Shown: positions 27,323 to 36,418 of the stretch, piece after piece
How the letters are laid out: each line of letters starts with the position of its first letter
How positions within the stretch are numbered: the stretch's first letter is position 1
Assembly: GCF_001653565.1 (NCBI RefSeq)
Contig: NZ_LYPB01000084.1
Coordinates: forward strand, 45,880 to 109,879
From: Paenibacillus oryzisoli
Lineage (GTDB): Bacteria > Bacillota > Bacilli > Paenibacillales > NBRC-103111
Direction: 5' to 3'
Length of the DNA stretch: 64,000 bases
Position numbers and translations under genes: made by a program
The notes under the pieces: model-generated
The model's database searches: none
Seen by the model: the letters and a program-made list of their open reading frames with translations, nothing else
Told to the model about the DNA's origin: nothing

Positions 27323-29371
27323 TCAACCGAAAAGCATAGGAATCGACTTGGTTTCTTGCTGAAAAGTAAGAACACGCACATCCTGCGAATTTAATACAAA
27401 CGCACCACTGACGGTTCTATCCGTCAACGCATCCCTACACATGGTATCAAGGTTAATGCATACTGCATCTTCCGTATGGTTAATGACAAAGAGGAGTTTG
27501 CGTCGCCGATCGTCGGTTCCAACTCTGACCATAGCTTCGACACCTTCAGGTAGTCCGAACAAAGTCGGCGTAATGCCCGTTTCGCTGACGATTTGATCCA
27601 AAATACCAAATAATCCCTTCTTATCAGGAACTGTGCCGATATATACCCCACAACCTTTACCGTAAGCTCTCCGAGTAACAGCCGGAGTATCCTTAAAGTA
27701 ATTGCTCGTATATACCGCCATCGGTTCGGCTGCAGACTCTAACGGTAGCAAATCGATCACTTCGTACCACATATTCGCTGTACTTACCCTACCAGTGTGC
27801 AGATTACGTATTCCGACAGCCTGATCGCCCTCGATGATACCGTAATCTTCGATTCCGATACCCAGCAGATCGCGAAACATCCCAGGCAGACGCTTCTGTG
27901 TAATCTGATTGTTCCACTCCTTGGCTCCAGTGCGAAAGTCCGTTATGAAATAACCACCGTCCTCCACGAAACGGTACAAAGCATGAACGGTCTCTTCTTT
28001 GGCCATCATCAGGTTAGGAGCAACGAGCAGCTCATAGCCAGTGAAGTCCGCTTCCGGAGATAGAATATCAACGGGGATACCCCGTTCGTAAAAGTAGGCA
28101 TAATACGTCTCAAAATGCTTGATATATTCGTACCCTTCCCTATGAGGTTGAAGCTCAAATGCCCACTCGTTGTTGTAGCAGCGAATGAGTGCGACTCTAG
28201 CACGAGGTGAAGTACCCGAGAGGAGTGGAGCCAACTTCATCAGCTCCATCCCCACCTGTTTCACTTCCTCATATTTACGTCCGGGTTCACCATGGTGCTG
28301 CAAGATGCCGTGCCAAAGCTCTTCGATGGAGTAGGGGAGCGTCCTCCAGCGGAAATAGACAATGGCATCCGCACCTCGGGCAATAGATTGATACGTCCAT
28401 CTTCTCAACTCTCCTGGTACCGGTGTCGGAGCCATCTCAACTGCTCCCGGTGCTCCGCTTTGGTGCTCCAGTACCCAATAGTTTCGACCTCCTTTGAAGC
28501 CACGGGTCATATCATGCTGCTCTGCCGCATAAGCGGGTCGTTCCTTTAGTTCCGATTTCATGTTCGGATACACGTCTAGGGAGATTAGATCCAGCTCTTT
28601 GGAAACGTCATAGAAATCCACTTGGTTATACTTGCCCATCGCATTATGTGTAATAAGCTGACCAGTCGTGTAATGTCTCAAAATATTCACTTGTAGACGC
28701 TGGTACTCGTTTACTGAATCAGATGAGAACCTGCGATAATCCAAGGCAAGGCCAGGATTGTGATGCTGATGCACGGCATAAGCAGGGAGATGCAGCTCAT
28801 CCCATGTGCGATACGTTTGACTGGAGAAAACCGTCCCCCACGCCTCATTCACAGCCTCTATGGAGTCATATTTCCAACGCAACCATCCTATAAAGGCTTC
28901 ACAACAACATCTGCAATAACACCGGGCTGTATCGATCATCCCGAATTCATTGTCGATCTGCCATCCGATTACATTGGAATTCGTCCCATAGTGACGGGCC
29001 ATCTGAGTAACGATTCGCTCTGTATACATTTGAAATTCTGAATTGTTAAAGCAGTAGTGCCGTCTAGCTCCAAAACCTCGCGTCCGACCATATATATCCA
29101 GTTGGTACATGTCGGGATTCTTATCCATCAGCCACTTCGGTGGCCCTGCGGTCGGAGTCCCCAGTATCGTTTTTATACTGTATTTCTCCATGATTTTTAT
29201 AATCCTGTCCAGCCAGGAGAAATCAAACTCTCCCTCTGATGGCTCCAACCTCGACCATGCAAACTCAGCCATGCGAACCACGTTGAAATGGGCTTCTTTC
29301 ATCAGTTGGGCATCTGCTTCCCAACGTTCTTCCGGCCAATGCTCCGGATAATAACACGCTCCGAAATACAT
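27323..29371 (-). CDS. Beta-galactosidase, GH42 family
   Basis: 682-residue intracellular GH42 enzyme (no signal peptide). The catalytic acid/base is Glu142 in IGWQIDNEFG and the nucleophile is Glu302 in YWVLEHQSG. The cysteine cluster CYCRCCC (151-157) together with Cys107 forms the zinc site found in many GH42 enzymes. The N-terminus (YFGACYYPEHWPEERWEAD) and a middle trimerisation domain (VAPNLMMAKEE onwards) also fit. The ATG follows GAGGAGG. It lies directly upstream of the importer; its stop is 17 bp from the cre-like site. Besides beta-galactosides, GH42 members can act on alpha-arabinopyranosides. Confidence 0.9.
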   Translation of the reverse strand: MYFGACYYPEHWPEERWEADAQLMKEAHFNVVRMAEFAWSRLEPSEGEFDFSWLDRIIKIMEKYSIKTILGTPTAGPPKWLMDKNPDMYQLDIYGRTRGFGARRHYCFNNSEFQMYTERIVTQMARHYGTNSNVIGWQIDNEFGMIDTARCYCRCCCEAFIGWLRWKYDSIEAVNEAWGTVFSSQTYRTWDELHLPAYAVHQHHNPGLALDYRRFSSDSVNEYQRLQVNILRHYTTGQLITHNAMGKYNQVDFYDVSKELDLISLDVYPNMKSELKERPAYAAEQHDMTRGFKGGRNYWVLEHQSGAPGAVEMAPTPVPGELRRWTYQSIARGADAIVYFRWRTLPYSIEELWHGILQHHGEPGRKYEEVKQVGMELMKLAPLLSGTSPRARVALIRCYNNEWAFELQPHREGYEYIKHFETYYAYFYERGIPVDILSPEADFTGYELLVAPNLMMAKEETVHALYRFVEDGGYFITDFRTGAKEWNNQITQKRLPGMFRDLLGIGIEDYGIIEGDQAVGIRNLHTGRVSTANMWYEVIDLLPLESAAEPMAVYTSNYFKDTPAVTRRAYGKGCGVYIGTVPDKKGLFGILDQIVSETGITPTLFGLPEGVEAMVRVGTDDRRRKLLFVINHTEDAVCINLDTMCRDALTDRTVSGAFVLNSQDVRVLTFQQETKSIPMLFG

Positions 29372-29406
29372 AAATAATCTTCCTCCTCATCCATTCTCAC
29401 AGGAAT

Positions 29407-29436
29407 CAAGCCGTTCTGCTTGCGCAGAACGGCTTG
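29407..29436. terminator. Hairpin between GH42 and the beta-helix gene
   Basis: Perfect 12-bp stem CAAGCCGTTCTG / CAGAACGGCTTG with a 6-nt loop, 33 bp past the stop of the beta-helix gene. No clear T-run follows on the minus strand, so it may weaken rather than end transcription into GH42. Confidence 0.6.
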
Positions 29437-29468
29437 ATCTTACAAAGATACAGTATTATTCCAATTCG

Positions 29469-32330
29469 TTATGGCAAAAGACCTAATCCCTGGTAAGGCG
29501 ATGTCGTATCCAACCTGAAATCATTCTTCATCGGTGTCAGAAGACTCCATGTGGTAGGATTCGTAGCAGGATTCTTGCCCGTATGGGTTCCCGATTCTAT
29601 GTTGTAGTATAGATTACCTGTCGGGAAATCAAGCACATAATCACCATAATTAAAATAGATCGGGACCGCGTATAGATCCGAATAGTCATCCCATCTCTCT
29701 ACTAAGCTCCAGTCAAAGGTGGAAGTGAAAGGCGTTACATCCTTGAATTTAATCGGAGCCAAGTTTGCTGCGGTGGTATTGCCCGATGCGGAAATATTAC
29801 CTACAGTCCCGTTGTTTCCAGCAAGGGTGTCAATAAAGATTTGATCTCCATCTCGCGTATTGTTCGCGAAGACCATTGGATTGTGCATATTGTTCGATAC
29901 ATAGAACATTTTATTCGAATCCACATGTCCGCCAGGAATTTCGTCATACTGGAAATTGATTTGCCGAATCACATTATTTTCAAATCTAAATTTCGATGCA
30001 TAATTGGATGGCGTATCATGGATGTAGGCAAGAATATCCCTGCTATGAGAGAAGTAATTATCATGCATGAACACTTCATCCGTAGGATCCGGTGTTTCTC
30101 CAGGAGCCGCAGAAAATTTCAACGTAAAGAGCGTGCTTGCAGTACCGATGAATACGTTGTTATAGATCTCAGCACTGCCGGTTCTTTGACCATACTGGAA
30201 CGTACCGTCCTGCCATTGCTGGAATGGATCTTTCCAATCCAACGCGTTCATGATAACAACGTTATTATAGACCTTGACGCCATCCCCCATATTAGTCAGC
30301 TGTATGCCTTCTGTACCGGCCCTCAAGACCCTGTTATTATAGATCTCCAGATTGGTAAAGATGTGCTGCTTGCTGATATCACTGCTGGTATTACCGATAT
30401 ACATCCCTTCCGATTCCGAATCGTGGATATACATATCATGGATTTTAACACCATCCATTGTGGCCGTTGGAACACCGTCTGTTTTAATTAATAGGCCAGC
30501 AAAACCGGCATTGGCGACCTCAATATGCGATAGCTCAAAGTTCGTAGCATTCTTGCTTACACTGATGCCGTTGGAAGTGTTGCGACCAACCTCAATGCCA
30601 TATTGGCCTTCTGAATTCAGGTAATTTCCATTTTGATGCCCTTGGAAATTAATATTTCCAGTTTGAAGTGCATCATCATATTTGCCCGTTAATATCCAGT
30701 GCTTACCACCTTCGATCGATAAGGTATATGAGTACGTGCCGCTGACTTTGACTTGCCCGCCATAGTTGCTGATAATCAGAGGATTGCTGGCAGTTCGTTG
30801 CGGTAGATTACCAAGTTTCATATATTGATAATTACCGGCAGGAATGTAAAGACGTTCAAGTGTCTGCCAATTAACATTCGGGAAAGAAGCTTGCACATCA
30901 ATATAATAGATGGAAGTTGCTCCTTGAACGGGCAATATCAGTTGACTGTATTGGGAAATGGCAATCTCAGATGAACCAAATACGCCTGATCCATCCTGTG
31001 AGGTTGCCTTTACCGTAACATTCCCGCCCGAAACGGCAGTGAGCAAGCCGCTTGCATTTATAGTAGCGCTTCCAGTTCCATTCACAATTGACCAGGTAAT
31101 AGTCTTATTGGTCGCATTGAACGGCTGTACAGAAGCTGACATCTGTAATGTACTTCCCGTTAATAGGCTAGTTGTTCCACTGGGTCCCGCTACAGTTATT
31201 CCGCTTACAGGATGATTCAGCGAGTCCTGGATCCCGTTTCCATTCTCGTCGATCCACCCAACAATGGCGTATTCATTGGCCCTATTGGTCATCGCAAGAG
31301 GACTGCGGGCTAACAAGTATCTGGCTTTGGGTGCCACAGGGTTGCTGCTGACATCATTATCCTTTATCCATGGGGTGGTTGATCCTGTAGAAAGGTTAAG
31401 CGCACTGTTGAAGTTGATCCGAGTTTCCGCAAACCCATTGTCATTAGCAGTATCAGTATCATCATCCCACCAAAGTATTGCATAAGGGGTCTGATTCCCT
31501 GAGCTTGAAGCCCTGTACTTGGTCCATGTTGAAGTAATCCTTACCTTGCTCCAATCCGCTCCAAAATCAATATAACCAACCCTGTCTGCGTATGCTGGCG
31601 CATCTATGCCTGTTACACCTCCCGTAGGATCCCCAGTTAACGAATTGAGGGTCGGCTGTCCATCAAATGCTCTGTCCATTGGGAAAAACTGACTTCCGCT
31701 CGCCTGCCCTGCTATTGGAGGGGTTATGACTTTGATGGACTCTTCAAAAAGATAACCTACAATGGCATACTCACTTGCTCTGTTTGTCATGTTGATCGGA
31801 GAGCGGAGCATCATATACCGCCCCAATGGTGTAATCGGACTGCTGCTAACATCATTGTCACGTATCCAAGGGGTGGTAGTTCCTGTATTGGAAAGACCTT
31901 GTACGCTGTTGAAATTGACGTGTGTTTCAGTTAACCCGCTGTCATTCATCGTGTCGATATCATTGTCCCACCATATTTCGCTATACGGGGTCATGTTACC
32001 AACGCTTGATGCTCTGTACTTGGTCCAAGTTGATGTAATTCTTACATTCGCCCAATTCGGTCCTAGATCAATATAACCAACGCGGCTTGTCGCATAGGCA
32101 GGCGCAAAGTTCGTTCCCGGACCACCTATTGGCACTCCGGTAGGATCGAGAGCGAGATCTGGACTGTCAAAGGCATAATCCAGTGGGAAAAACAAACTGC
32201 CCGTCGCCGCACCAGCCGCCGAAGGTTTAATAATCTGTTCTTCCCCGCTTGCCATGGCAGCGCTTCCAACAAGCAATAACGCAAGCAACATCATGATACC
32301 GATCAACGTACTAGTGACCATTCTTTTCAT
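29469..32330 (-). CDS. Secreted multidomain beta-helix protein with duplicated N-domain and BIG2
   Basis: 953 residues, probably secreted: basic start, long hydrophobic stretch (9-26) and AMASG as a cleavage site. Residues 34-193 and 203-358 are an internal duplication: both halves contain RVGYID, RITSTWTKYRAS, WIxDNDVSS and NEYAIVG-type ends. DENGNGIQDS (361-370) looks like a calcium loop. Residues 376-459 are a BIG2 (Ig-like) domain. From about 465 to 900 comes a right-handed parallel beta-helix with repeating YNNxV/HDNYF turns, as in pectate-lyase-like proteins. I cannot name a catalytic residue. It probably binds and perhaps cuts a plant or algal glycan. The ATG follows GGAGG. Confidence 0.75.
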   Translation of the reverse strand: MKRMVTSTLIGIMMLLALLLVGSAAMASGEEQIIKPSAAGAATGSLFFPLDYAFDSPDLALDPTGVPIGGPGTNFAPAYATSRVGYIDLGPNWANVRITSTWTKYRASSVGNMTPYSEIWWDNDIDTMNDSGLTETHVNFNSVQGLSNTGTTTPWIRDNDVSSSPITPLGRYMMLRSPINMTNRASEYAIVGYLFEESIKVITPPIAGQASGSQFFPMDRAFDGQPTLNSLTGDPTGGVTGIDAPAYADRVGYIDFGADWSKVRITSTWTKYRASSSGNQTPYAILWWDDDTDTANDNGFAETRINFNSALNLSTGSTTPWIKDNDVSSNPVAPKARYLLARSPLAMTNRANEYAIVGWIDENGNGIQDSLNHPVSGITVAGPSGTTSLLTGSTLQMSASVQPFNATNKTITWSIVNGTGSATINASGLLTAVSGGNVTVKATSQDGSGVFGSSEIAISQYSQLILPVQGATSIYYIDVQASFPNVNWQTLERLYIPAGNYQYMKLGNLPQRTASNPLIISNYGGQVKVSGTYSYTLSIEGGKHWILTGKYDDALQTGNINFQGHQNGNYLNSEGQYGIEVGRNTSNGISVSKNATNFELSHIEVANAGFAGLLIKTDGVPTATMDGVKIHDMYIHDSESEGMYIGNTSSDISKQHIFTNLEIYNNRVLRAGTEGIQLTNMGDGVKVYNNVVIMNALDWKDPFQQWQDGTFQYGQRTGSAEIYNNVFIGTASTLFTLKFSAAPGETPDPTDEVFMHDNYFSHSRDILAYIHDTPSNYASKFRFENNVIRQINFQYDEIPGGHVDSNKMFYVSNNMHNPMVFANNTRDGDQIFIDTLAGNNGTVGNISASGNTTAANLAPIKFKDVTPFTSTFDWSLVERWDDYSDLYAVPIYFNYGDYVLDFPTGNLYYNIESGTHTGKNPATNPTTWSLLTPMKNDFRLDTTSPYQGLGLLP

Positions 32331-32429
32331 CCACTACTTACCTCCTCATCGTGATTCCATATATACATAACCGCATAAGCGTGTCATGCTGCGCAGATCA
32401 GGGGGATTTCTTCTATGAATGGGCCTAAC

Positions 32430-33539
32430 TCAATCCAGCTCATTCCCCCAAAGCTTGCCAGAACCTTTGGAGTTTCTCCACGCATCTCGCCAACGGTGTA
32501 CGTCACTCGCGGTAATAGCTGGCATATTTTGACGCAATGATCTCTGTGGAATCGCCGGGAACGCTTTATGCGGCTCACTTTGGTACCAATAGGCTACACT
32601 GGCGATGTCCAATGTCAGCACATTGGCATGCCCATGCTCAATACTGGAGCGGAGCGATTTGCGGAAATGGATGGCATCCTCCAATAAGAACCTATAACAA
32701 TGCGTGCGCCCCATAAAGCCTAGCTTATCCGGTACTCGTGCGTAACCGAAGTACGGATGAGTATACAACTCGTTCGGGCACCACGAGGAATTGAAGAAAT
32801 CTTCCGTGCCGGTGCCATGCAGTGATCCTGGCCATGGTTCACCATCCACCATAAACATGTCGTCGCCTTCTCCATACCACATCGGCCCTGGACTATCGAC
32901 ATAGTAATTAACGCCAACAAAATGTCCCCGACCTTTAATTTCCGCAAATAAATAATTGCCTGCATCTGATTGATTTTTCGGTGGTTCCCCCATTAGTCCC
33001 CACTCGTTCTCTTGCTCACACGACGGTTCGGTTATTTCCCTGTTCCACCAAGCGTGAAAGCGGCCTGCATCGTCCGGTATAGAAGCATGCTCCTCATAAT
33101 CGATGTAATAATAAAAAGAAGGAACATCCAACTCCGAATCATTCTCCAGTGTAATCTTCGCGCCTTGGGTGAACGGCATCGGGAAGTAACAATTCAGCCC
33201 TCTTCCTCCTGCTGGAGCCGCAGCCATCGGAAGAGAGGCGAATAGATAATTCTCGCCCCAGCCCTGCCCGAAGAAATCGCCGATCGGGCTTTGTACGCTA
33301 GGTTCCAACTCGCCATCCCAGTACATCCGCAATATCAGATTGCGATTATACATGGGATCCTTCGCATTGATCGTGATCCAAATATGTTTGATAATCCCCG
33401 TATTGAGCAGATCGGCAAGCACCGCTGTCTCCCCAGCTTTAATTTGAATATAATCGGCATTTCCTCCTGATCGGTCGTAGCTTGAAACCCGAAGCGTTCG
33501 GCAATTTTGAAATCGGTACAATCCATCCAATAAGCCCAT
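32430..33539 (-). CDS. DUF2961 / GH172 family protein
   Basis: 369 residues from the ATG at 33539 (AAGGAGAG eight bases upstream; a TTG at 33542 is next to it). Family features: the N-terminal SSYDRSGGNADYIQI, HIWITI, RMYWDGE, SPIGDFFGQGWG, and the Trp/Glu-rich core GEPWPGSLHGTGTEDFF. GH172 members act on fructose dianhydrides or on D-arabinofuranosyl/fructofuranosyl linkages, and form jelly-roll oligomers. There is no signal peptide. It lies 99 bp before the start of the beta-helix gene, in the same direction. Actual substrate unknown. Confidence 0.85.
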   Translation of the reverse strand: MGLLDGLYRFQNCRTLRVSSYDRSGGNADYIQIKAGETAVLADLLNTGIIKHIWITINAKDPMYNRNLILRMYWDGELEPSVQSPIGDFFGQGWGENYLFASLPMAAAPAGGRGLNCYFPMPFTQGAKITLENDSELDVPSFYYYIDYEEHASIPDDAGRFHAWWNREITEPSCEQENEWGLMGEPPKNQSDAGNYLFAEIKGRGHFVGVNYYVDSPGPMWYGEGDDMFMVDGEPWPGSLHGTGTEDFFNSSWCPNELYTHPYFGYARVPDKLGFMGRTHCYRFLLEDAIHFRKSLRSSIEHGHANVLTLDIASVAYWYQSEPHKAFPAIPQRSLRQNMPAITASDVHRWRDAWRNSKGSGKLWGNELD

Positions 33540-33710
33540 CAAGATCTCTCCTTGGTTTACAGGTCATAAGGGAGATGTCCCCTTCATAACTCTTATTGTA
33601 TGGGTCAACTCTAAGTCAGACAATGAGGCTATCCCCCGATTTGCATAGACATCGAACGGTTCTTACTTTATTCATTGAGGAAACTTCTATGGAGTACTTC
33701 TACCTTTATT

Positions 33711-33766
33711 AACACAACACAACACAACACAATACCAATACCAATACCAATACCAATACCTCTACC
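33711..33766. repeat. Compound microsatellite (AACAC)4 (AATACC)5
   Basis: Four perfect copies of AACAC (33711-33730) are followed without gap by five perfect AATACC (33731-33760) and a degenerate TCTACC. Non-coding, between the GH172 start and the DUF2264 stop. Perfect short repeats like this can change length by slippage. Confidence 0.95.
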
Positions 33767-33810
33767 GCCACCCCATACCCACAAATATTTACATTTTGAC
33801 GCATACAAAT

Positions 33811-33845
33811 AGCACGTACCCATCCCATTAGGACGTGTACGTGCT
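33811..33845 (-). terminator. Probable terminator after the DUF2264 gene
   Basis: Perfect 9-bp stem AGCACGTAC / GTACGTGCT with a 17-nt loop, 19 bp past the DUF2264 stop. The downstream T content on the minus strand is modest (ATTTG), so efficiency is uncertain. Confidence 0.55.
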
Positions 33846-33863
33846 TAGCACTCAAATATTCAA

Positions 33864-35024
33864 CTACTCATATAACGCTTTATCTATCGCAACCGTTTGA
33901 CCAGACCAAACTTGCTGTGAGGTCCACGGAACCGCCGCACCTTGCCAGAACTCATCATCCGCTGTCAAGCCTAGCGGTAGGAACACCGCAGAACATAAGT
34001 ATAAGCTACCTGTCGAGATATAAGGTTCGCCCAGCTCTGGCTGATGCCCGCAAAGTCCTATCCGCAACCAGCCACCTTCATCGAAAGTACCTGGTGCTTC
34101 AATCAATCGGCGTATGACGGCTGTTAAAGCTCCCCGAACTTGAGCTGGTTGAACGCCCACAGGCAACTCACGTCGCTGTGATGTCTGTGCCAGCGCTTGG
34201 AAGGCTCCAAAGCGGTAGGCTAACGAACGGCCAATCGCTGGGAATGTGCCTTCAGGCGAAATCATGCGCTCCTGAACGGCTGCATAACGCTGCGCTCGTT
34301 TCAGGATATTCTCGCGCATATTGCCCCAATCTGCATATAGCTCATGCACATGCTCGATGATATCCACCATCATGGGCTGAATAACGAAACTGTTATAGTA
34401 ATCCGCATGATAGTCCACGCCATCACCATACATGCCATCGCCAAGATACCATTGTTCATGCTGTTTCAATGCAAAGTCAACACGCATATGGTCCCAGTCT
34501 TCGCCCATGACACCCAGTGCAGTCTCTGTCATTGCTGCGAAGAGCAGCCAGTTATTGAAACCTGGCTTACGCGTCCGTGAGGTTTTCATCGCGGCAGCGA
34601 GATTCTTTTGGACGCGGGGCTCTAAGCTGTGCCACAGCGCATTCGGTGCACGCAGAATGGCATGTGCTAAGAATGCGGTATCAACGATTGGCTGCATGCC
34701 CGTCGCAAAATTCAAGAAATCCGGAGATTCTGGATCCGTTGCTGCATCCATCGCCTCTTGAGCGAGCTTAACGTATGCCTGACGAAACTGCTCTTCCTCG
34801 GCATCTAACGCTGGTGTCTCTAGCCAAGGTGCCATACCTACCAGCGTTCGACCGAACGCTTCGAGATGCGTGAACGCGCGTTGTTCTTCTCTTTTACACT
34901 CAACTGGCATTGTGGCTCTAAGTTGTCTGCTTGCCAGCGCCCGTAGGACAGGCTCAGCGATGCGAAGCATCGTCTGAACCCAGTAGGCGCGATCTGTTGC
35001 CACAGCCGATTGTGAATTACTCAT
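33864..35024 (-). CDS. DUF2264 family protein
   Basis: 386 residues. The N-terminus (YWVQTMLRIAEPVLRALA), AFGRTLVGMAPWLE and the central DGVDYHADYYNSFVIQPMM match DUF2264, a family of helical (alpha/alpha)6-type proteins often encoded beside GH88/GH105 and polysaccharide lyases; no activity is firmly assigned. No signal peptide. The ATG at 35024 follows AAGGGG and overlaps the GH88 stop by 8 bp, so the two are translationally coupled. The GH88 context points to handling of an unsaturated uronic acid oligosaccharide. Confidence 0.85.
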   Translation of the reverse strand: MSNSQSAVATDRAYWVQTMLRIAEPVLRALASRQLRATMPVECKREEQRAFTHLEAFGRTLVGMAPWLETPALDAEEEQFRQAYVKLAQEAMDAATDPESPDFLNFATGMQPIVDTAFLAHAILRAPNALWHSLEPRVQKNLAAAMKTSRTRKPGFNNWLLFAAMTETALGVMGEDWDHMRVDFALKQHEQWYLGDGMYGDGVDYHADYYNSFVIQPMMVDIIEHVHELYADWGNMRENILKRAQRYAAVQERMISPEGTFPAIGRSLAYRFGAFQALAQTSQRRELPVGVQPAQVRGALTAVIRRLIEAPGTFDEGGWLRIGLCGHQPELGEPYISTGSLYLCSAVFLPLGLTADDEFWQGAAVPWTSQQVWSGQTVAIDKALYE

Positions 35025-36138
35025 ACCAGTACCCCTTGAATCCTTTTTCCAAACGAAGCAGAGCCTCTAAATAGTAGTAGTCGCCCCAAATCACATAATC
35101 ATCAGGTGCGGCGCCGCCGCGAACACTGTAAGAACCGCGCTCGAGTAAACCTTGTGCACCTGGTTTCCCAATTGTCGCGTAGGATTTCACGAGTCCTGCC
35201 ATCGAACGTTGTACGCCATCTTCCAAGAAGGCACGATCTGGATCATCCGCTGCCAAATGCTCAAGTATTTCTAAAGCTCCTGCCGATGCAATCGCTGAAG
35301 CTGAACTATCCCGCTTGGTTTCAGCATTCACAGGCGCATTGAAATCCCAGTATACAACATCATCTTCTGGCAAACGCTCGAAGAAATAACGCGCTAAGCG
35401 TTTAGCTGTCTCTAGATAAAGCGGATTCTTCGTGTAGTGATACGAAAGCGCAAACCCGTAAATTCCCCACGCTTGTCCTCTTGTCCAAGTAGATCCATCC
35501 TGGTAACCTTGATGCGTTCCGCCACGCAGAGGTTCACCTGTTTCTTGGTCAAAATAGAACGTGTGATACGATGAATCATCACCACGTACCAAGTAACGAC
35601 GTGATAGATCCGCATGGATAATCGCGACTTCTTTATATTTTGCATCTCCCGTTTGTTCGTATGCCCAGTAAAGCAACGGCAGATTCAACAAACAATCAAT
35701 AATGATCCGCCCGCCATTGTGCTCATCACCTTCGGGACCCCAAGCTTGAATATATTGGCCCTTCGGTCTCCAACGTTTCATCAACACATCTGCAGCTTGC
35801 AATGTAAGTTGCTTCGCGTTCTCATCCTTCTCCAGGATCCATTGCGCTTTGGAAGAAAGGGAATATAAGAATCCAATATCATGATGATCCAATCCAACAT
35901 GATTCTCTAGTCGATTTTTAAAACTCGCAACCGTTTTTTGTGCAGCCTCTTGGAATACTTTGTCACCGCTATACTGGTAGCTCAGCCACAGAATCCCTGA
36001 CCAGAAGCCATCCGTCCAATCGGTATTCGGATTCAGATGATAAATATCGTTCTCACTAACATGAGGGAACTGATCCCCAAAACGCTCAATATTCACTTTC
36101 GTCTTCTGTAAAGCATCCTCAATCGCTTGTTTCCACAT
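35017..36138 (-). CDS. Unsaturated glucuronyl hydrolase, GH88 family
   Basis: 373-residue cytoplasmic enzyme that hydrates and releases the unsaturated uronic acid left at the non-reducing end by polysaccharide lyases. The two key Asp residues known from Bacillus sp. GL1 UGL (Asp88, Asp149) align with Asp87 in HHDIGF and Asp148 in GGRIIIDCLLNLPLLYWA. Other typical pieces are WTDGFWSGILWLSY and WTRGQAWGIYG. The ATG follows GGAGTG. First gene of a two-gene operon with DUF2264, behind two LacI-type operators. Its presence means a lyase-cut, uronate-containing polymer is a likely food source. Confidence 0.92.
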   Translation of the reverse strand: MWKQAIEDALQKTKVNIERFGDQFPHVSENDIYHLNPNTDWTDGFWSGILWLSYQYSGDKVFQEAAQKTVASFKNRLENHVGLDHHDIGFLYSLSSKAQWILEKDENAKQLTLQAADVLMKRWRPKGQYIQAWGPEGDEHNGGRIIIDCLLNLPLLYWAYEQTGDAKYKEVAIIHADLSRRYLVRGDDSSYHTFYFDQETGEPLRGGTHQGYQDGSTWTRGQAWGIYGFALSYHYTKNPLYLETAKRLARYFFERLPEDDVVYWDFNAPVNAETKRDSSASAIASAGALEILEHLAADDPDRAFLEDGVQRSMAGLVKSYATIGKPGAQGLLERGSYSVRGGAAPDDYVIWGDYYYLEALLRLEKGFKGYWYE

Positions 36139-36201
36139 GATCGAATCACTCCGTATCCCTTGTTATAGGTTGCTCATTACATCCTCCAAATTCACGAGCG
36201 A

Positions 36202-36247
36202 GTTAAACGTTTAACACTCATATTTAGATTAAATTGAAACGTTTAAC
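36202..36247. promoter_or_regulatory. Pair of LacI-type operators before GH88
   Basis: Site 1, GTTAAACGTTTAAC (36202-36215), is a perfect 14-bp palindrome. Site 2, TGAAACGTTTAAC (36235-36247), is a near-palindrome with the same core. Their centres are 32 bp apart, close to three helical turns, so two dimers would bind the same face of the DNA. They lie 64-110 bp upstream of the GH88 start. Site 1 also resembles the single site at 15747-15758. Confidence 0.65.
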
Positions 36248-36418
36248 CTGTCAAGTAAAATTAACGATTTTGAAGCCGATCTCTAAAGTAAAACTTTAAT
36301 TTAATTTATTTTTCAAAAAAGGCTTTTCCCTCTAAAAAAAAATAGAACCAACATCGATTTCCTTACGTAATACTATTCATGCATGACATTCTTTCAGGGT
36401 TAGGGAGGTTTCTTGCTT

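Larger units (their letters stand above)
33543..33863. other. Intergenic region with AT-rich spacer, microsatellite and hairpin
   Basis: 321 bp without a gene. Next to the GH172 start is its ribosome site and presumed promoter. The middle holds the AACAC/AATACC microsatellite (33711-33766). The end holds a hairpin for the DUF2264 gene (33811-33845). Confidence 0.7.

Noticed and set aside
29841..30491. 216-codon plus-strand frame opposite the beta-helix gene
   Set aside because: Antisense shadow of a clear protein with strong repeats; no ribosome site of note.
33711..33766. CRISPR-like repeat
   Set aside because: Units are 5-6 bp and contiguous without spacers; it is a microsatellite.
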